Assembly (NCBI GenBank): GCA_902803155.1
Contig: CADCOU010000255.1
Span: 1-8,875, forward strand
Direction: 5' to 3'
DNA from: an uncultured Lachnospiraceae bacterium
GTDB lineage: Bacteria > Bacillota > Clostridia > Lachnospirales > Lachnospiraceae
Length of the DNA stretch: 8,875 bases
The notes below the pieces were generated by a model. It had not been told where the DNA came from and did not search any database. It worked only from the letters and a program-made list of their open reading frames with translations. Positions within the stretch are counted from its first letter, which is position 1, and every line of letters starts with the position of its first letter. The position numbers and the translations under genes are program-made. Positions 6,081 to 8,875 of the stretch are shown in pieces.

Positions 6081-7067
6081 ATGGAGAAGAAAAAATCAAA
6101 AATCCTGTCCGCGGTGAAAGCCGGCATGAGATCCCAGGGATCTGTTTTTGTCATCCTGGTGATCATGTGCGTACTCACGTCCCTGTTCACTGACAAGTTT
6201 TTTACGCTGTCCAATCTCAGTAATGTCCTGACCCAGTCCGTCACCTGCGGCATCGCCGCGATTGGAATGACATTCGTCATTCTTACCGGCGGCATTGACC
6301 TGTCCGTGGGCGGGAGCATTGTGTTCGCGGCAACCATCGGGACCAAGTTGCTTTCGGAAGGAAAAATGAGCGTGTCGGGAGCGGTCCTGCTTATGCTTGG
6401 GCTCGGCATTCTGGTCGGATGCCTGAACGGTCTTCTGATCACGGTATTTAAAATGCCTGCGTTCATCGCGACCCTGGCAACATCAAAGGTGACGGCGGGC
6501 CTGGCGCTCTACATTTCCATGGGAAAGACCATTATCGGACTGCCCATGGAGTACAGCACTATCGGCCTTGGAAAAGTGGTCGGACTGCCGATCTGTGTGT
6601 GGCTCATGATCCTGCTGTATATCGCTGCGTTTCTTATCCTGAAATATACGGGATACGGGCGTGAGGTCTACGCCACGGGGAGCAACCGTAAATCTGCATG
6701 GCTCAGCGGAATCAACGTACAGCTGATCGGTTTCTCCGTGTATGTCATCCAGGGCTTTATGTCCGCGCTGGTGGGTGTCATCCTTACATCCAAGCTGCTT
6801 TCCTGCACGAGCACGATCGGCAACGGCATGGAAGTAAATGCCATTGCTGCGGTGGTCATCGGCGGGGCCAGCATGAGCGGCGGCGAAGGTGGCGTGGTCG
6901 GGACAATCGTCGGGGCTCTGATCCTGACAATCATCAGCAACGCTATGAACCTGATGAGCGTCAACGCATATCTGCAGCAGGTCGTTATGGGACTGATCAT
7001 TATAGCGGCTATCCTGTTCGACATGATCCGTAAAGGGTATATCTTCCGCAGGCCGGATGAAGAGTAA
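6081..7067 (+). CDS. Sugar ABC transporter permease (RbsC/CUT2 family)
   Basis: A 328-residue integral membrane protein that would form the translocation channel, probably as a homodimer. About eight to ten hydrophobic segments are visible, for example 21-36, 57-70, 98-118, 172-188, 216-236, 252-262, 272-287 and 299-314. The family hallmark GMTFVILTGGIDLSVG (62-77) is intact. The cytoplasmic coupling loop GREVYATGSNRKSAWLSGI (193-211) contacts the ATPase. The C-terminal GGASMSGGEGGVVGT (261-275) is typical of RbsC-like permeases. AGGAGGAG lies 9 bases before the ATG and overlaps the ATPase gene's stop codon, so translation is probably coupled. Only one permease gene is present, as expected for CUT2 importers with a tandem ATPase. 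The substrate cannot be read from the sequence; context points to an aldonate. Confidence 0.95.
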   Translation: MEKKKSKILSAVKAGMRSQGSVFVILVIMCVLTSLFTDKFFTLSNLSNVLTQSVTCGIAAIGMTFVILTGGIDLSVGGSIVFAATIGTKLLSEGKMSVSGAVLLMLGLGILVGCLNGLLITVFKMPAFIATLATSKVTAGLALYISMGKTIIGLPMEYSTIGLGKVVGLPICVWLMILLYIAAFLILKYTGYGREVYATGSNRKSAWLSGINVQLIGFSVYVIQGFMSALVGVILTSKLLSCTSTIGNGMEVNAIAAVVIGGASMSGGEGGVVGTIVGALILTIISNAMNLMSVNAYLQQVVMGLIIIAAILFDMIRKGYIFRRPDEE

Positions 7068-7141
7068 GGAGGAAGCAGCATGGTATTGGAACCTGGATAT
7101 GATAAGGAGGGACCTGTATGGTATTGGAGCTGAGCTATGTC
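7066..7141 (+). repeat. Imperfect 38-bp tandem repeat of a translation start
   Basis: Unit 1 (7066-7103) and unit 2 (7104-7141) match at 27 of 38 positions. The identical stretches are the Shine-Dalgarno AAGGAGG, the start ATGGTATTGGA and a downstream TATG. The second unit carries the real start of the cyclase-family gene. The first places an equally good ribosome binding site and start codon 38 bases earlier, in another frame. Confidence 0.75.
7080..7133 (+). other. Possible 17-codon leader reading frame
   Basis: ATG at 7080, 7 bases after AGGAGG (7067-7072), opens a frame encoding MVLEPGYDKEGPVWYWS and stopping at 7131-7133, inside the start of the cyclase-family gene (ATG 7118). Its first four residues match the first four of that protein because of the tandem duplication. 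It may be a translated leader that couples ribosomes to the downstream start, or only debris of a duplication. No family is recognisable. Confidence 0.3.
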
Positions 7142-7822
7142 AACCGTCCGGATATGCCCAAATGGCCGACGAATCCGGAAGAGAACTATGAGGGGAACGG
7201 CCGTATCGCGCAAGGGAGTCCGAGCAATGCTTCGTCGGTCTATCACCATCTGCATACCGGGACGCATGTGGACGCGCCGTGGCATTTTGATGATCATGGC
7301 AGAACCATTGAGCAGATACCCATAGAGGATTTTTATTATACTCATCCACTGGTTCTTACCGTTCGGAAGAGCAGGGGAGAGAGGATACGGCGTGAGGATC
7401 TGGAGCTGTATGAAGAGCAGCTGAAGGAAGCGGATATTGTTCTCCTGTACACCGGCCATTCCGAGCTGAGGGAAAAGGATCCGGCGGCCTTTATCGATGA
7501 CTTCCCCTGCGTTGACCCGAAAGCAGCACTGTATCTGCGAGAGGAATTCCCGCTGCTGAAGGCGGTCGCCATGGACTCCATCAGCTTTGACAGTGCCGTG
7601 ACGGGAGATGCGGAGGGCTATCCCAGTCATCATGCGCTGTTGGAAGTGTCAGAAAAAACGCCGCAGCGTACACTCCTACTGTTTGAGGATGTGAATCTCC
7701 GTGTTTTGCTGGGGGTAAAGAATATTCTGGCCATATGTGCGTTCCCGGTGCGGTTTGCCGGCTTGGAGGCCGCGCCTGTAGCAATGGTGGCCATAACGGG
7801 AGAGGAGGAAGCGGAATGCTGA
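7118..7822 (+). CDS. Cyclase-family metal-dependent hydrolase (PF04199)
   Basis: A 234-residue cytoplasmic protein of the cyclase/KynB-like hydrolase family, whose members use bound divalent metal to hydrolyse amides, esters or cyclic compounds (arylformamidase, isatin hydrolase). The signature HLHTGTHVDAPWHF (44-57) is intact, with likely metal ligands His46, His50 and Asp52 and a nearby His56. His171/His172 (PSHHALLE) and Glu190 (LLFEDVNL) match the C-terminal catalytic and metal positions of the family. There is no signal peptide. The start at 7118 has AAGGAGG (7104-7110) 7 bases upstream and begins MVLELSYV, matching the family's usual first strand. The gene ends in a 7-base overlap with the aldolase gene, so the two are translationally coupled. 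Its role here is not established; opening an aldonolactone or deconjugating an aldonate would fit (inference). A kynurenine role is unlikely in this setting. Confidence 0.88.
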   Translation: MVLELSYVNRPDMPKWPTNPEENYEGNGRIAQGSPSNASSVYHHLHTGTHVDAPWHFDDHGRTIEQIPIEDFYYTHPLVLTVRKSRGERIRREDLELYEEQLKEADIVLLYTGHSELREKDPAAFIDDFPCVDPKAALYLREEFPLLKAVAMDSISFDSAVTGDAEGYPSHHALLEVSEKTPQRTLLLFEDVNLRVLLGVKNILAICAFPVRFAGLEAAPVAMVAITGEEEAEC

Positions 7823-8448
7823 GCATGGACATGGGCAGCGTGGTAAAGGAAAACCCTATCCTGGCCATTTTCCGGAATATCCCGCAGGAGATCATCCTTG
7901 ATTATACAGATACGGTCATAAAGGGCGGAATACGGTTTTTCGAGGTGGCACTGAACGGTGCGCAGGGAGTAAAAGAGATCTCCATGCTGAGGGAACGCTT
8001 TGGGGACCAGTGCATTATCGGTGCCGGTACAGCAATAACGACAGATCTTGTCAAGCAGGCGAAGGATGCCGGCGCGGAGTTTTTCCTGACGCCGGGGACC
8101 CCGCCGGATGTTCTGGAATACTGTGCCGGACACGGGCTCCCCATGCTTCCGGGAGTCTATACACCTAGTGATGTTGCAACCTGCTTGGAGTTCGGCTATA
8201 AGACCATGAAACTGTTTCCCGCTGACTGTGTTCCGGAGGGTTATCTGCAGGCCCTGCATGGACCCTTTGACGAGGCGCAGTATATGGCAATCGGCGGGGT
8301 GTGCCTGGATAATATCCGAGCCTTTTTTGACCGTGGATATATAGGAGTCGGTATGGCCAGCAGCCTTATGCCGAAGGAGATCCTGGAAAAGCGGGACTGG
8401 GAGGCCGGAAAAGATTATATCAGCGAACTGGTAAGACGGGTAAGGTAA
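7816..8448 (+). CDS. dgoA: 2-dehydro-3-deoxy-6-phosphogalactonate aldolase
   Basis: A 210-residue class I aldolase of the KDPG/KDPGal family, a TIM barrel normally working as a trimer, cleaving the 6-phosphate sugar acid to pyruvate and glyceraldehyde-3-phosphate. The Schiff-base lysine is Lys132 in KLFPA. Other active-site features are Glu43 in FEVALN, GAGT (69-72), TP (92-93), and the phosphate-binding GG (160-161). Asn47 follows the EVxLN pattern of DgoA, where KDPG aldolase (Eda) has LRT. Ile159 stands where Eda has a Thr and E. coli DgoA a Val, as I recall, again favouring the galacto substrate. The start at 7816 has AGAGGAGG (7801-7808) 7 bases upstream. An earlier in-frame ATG at 7735 would add a Gly/Cys-rich tail unlike the family. 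It overlaps the cyclase gene by 7 bases, and dgoD follows 38 bases later. KDPG activity cannot be excluded. Confidence 0.9.
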   Translation: MLSMDMGSVVKENPILAIFRNIPQEIILDYTDTVIKGGIRFFEVALNGAQGVKEISMLRERFGDQCIIGAGTAITTDLVKQAKDAGAEFFLTPGTPPDVLEYCAGHGLPMLPGVYTPSDVATCLEFGYKTMKLFPADCVPEGYLQALHGPFDEAQYMAIGGVCLDNIRAFFDRGYIGVGMASSLMPKEILEKRDWEAGKDYISELVRRVR

Positions 8449-8486
8449 AGATATTAGATCACTGCTATTCTGCCGGGAGGTTTGAA

Positions 8487-8875
8487 TTGAAGATTAAAGA
8501 AGTTAACACTTACTTTGTACGGCCAAGATGGGGCTTTGTGGAAATTATTACCGATGAAGGATACAGCGGCTGGGGTGAGGCTGTGCTGGAGGGACACTGC
8601 GATGCAGTGCTCTCCTGCGTACAGGAATATAAACCATATCTGATCGGACATGACCCTTCCAGGATCGAGGATATTTTCGCAACAATCTATCGGGCCGGCT
8701 TTTACCGCGGAGGTGGTGTATTGATGAGCGCCATCTCCGGAATCGATCAGGCACTGTGGGATATTAAGGGCAAGGTCTTTGGGGTGCAGGCCTATGAGCT
8801 GATGGGGGGAGCCTGCAGGGACCGTATGAGAATTTATTCCTGGATCGGAGGCGACCGCCCTTCCGAAGTGGGAGC
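8487..8875 (+). CDS. dgoD: D-galactonate dehydratase, N-terminal part (runs off the window)
   Basis: The first 129 residues of an enolase-superfamily acid sugar dehydratase (mandelate racemase subgroup), which would convert D-galactonate to 2-keto-3-deoxy-D-galactonate. The visible part is the capping domain that sets substrate specificity, plus the entry to the barrel. It closely follows E. coli DgoD as I recall it: DEGYSGWGE (23-31), LIGHDPSRIEDIF (52-64), YRAGFYRGG (67-75), LMSAISGIDQALWDIKGK (78-95) and YSWIGGDRP (118-126). The metal-binding and catalytic residues lie beyond the right edge and cannot be checked. The start is a TTG at 8487, with GGGAGG (8475-8480) 6 bases upstream. No in-frame ATG lies nearby, and an earlier TTG at 8482 is in another frame that stops within two codons. 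It is the last visible gene of the rightward operon. Confidence 0.9.
   Translation, partial: MKIKEVNTYFVRPRWGFVEIITDEGYSGWGEAVLEGHCDAVLSCVQEYKPYLIGHDPSRIEDIFATIYRAGFYRGGGVLMSAISGIDQALWDIKGKVFGVQAYELMGGACRDRMRIYSWIGGDRPSEVG

Noticed and set aside
4862..6466. A 534-codon open frame on the minus strand opposite the ABC ATPase and permease genes
   Set aside because: It lies wholly antisense to two genes with intact family motifs, shows no recognisable domain, and is rich in His, Arg, Pro and Phe as expected of a reverse-frame shadow.
6668..7633. A 321-codon minus-strand frame spanning the permease and cyclase-family genes
   Set aside because: It crosses two well-supported genes and a gene boundary with its duplicated start region, and no protein family is visible.
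7735..7815. An earlier in-frame ATG for the aldolase
   Set aside because: It would overlap the cyclase-family gene by 88 bases and add an atypical Gly/Cys-rich tail; the 7816 start has AGAGGAGG 7 bases upstream.

Overview
The window carries a compact sugar-acid (aldonate) catabolic locus from a bacterium, most simply read as a D-galactonate utilisation cluster of the De Ley-Doudoroff type. The organism looks like a member of the Bacillota, probably a Clostridia-type gut or anaerobic lineage. This is inferred from strong AGGAGG ribosome binding sites before almost every gene, an AT-rich intergenic region between moderately GC-rich genes, an RpiR-family regulator and a CUT2-type ABC importer. 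No gene here fixes the taxon, and the absence of a lipobox on the solute-binding protein is a mild argument against a typical Gram-positive.

Layout. Bases 1-168 hold the terminator of an off-window + strand gene and a second, bidirectional terminator that ends the leftward operon. The leftward operon (transcribed 3150 to 169) is an RpiR-family regulator, a 2-keto-3-deoxygalactonokinase (DgoK) and a CtBP-like D-2-hydroxyacid dehydrogenase, with a strong hairpin between the first two genes. A 311-base divergent control region (3151-3461) holds a recognisable promoter in each direction and, between them, a nested, nearly concentric dyad that is a candidate operator. The rightward operon encodes a secreted sugar-binding protein, a double-domain ABC ATPase, a membrane permease, a cyclase-family (PF04199) metal hydrolase, a KDPGal-type aldolase (DgoA) and the N-terminal third of a galactonate dehydratase (DgoD), which runs off the right edge.

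How the genes work together (inference from family knowledge). The ABC system imports an aldonate or a derivative. The cyclase-family hydrolase may open a lactone or another conjugate. DgoD dehydrates D-galactonate to 2-keto-3-deoxygalactonate, DgoK phosphorylates it, and DgoA splits the product to pyruvate and glyceraldehyde-3-phosphate. The hydroxyacid dehydrogenase could feed the pathway by reducing a 2-ketoaldonate, or act on a product. RpiR-family proteins sense phosphosugars through a SIS domain, so the regulator may respond to the DgoK product or a related phosphosugar.

The three core enzymes are standard. The less usual parts are the ABC importer and RpiR regulator in place of the E. 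coli DgoT/DgoR pair, the two accessory enzymes, the concentric dyad, the duplicated translation-start region before the cyclase gene, and the missing lipobox.
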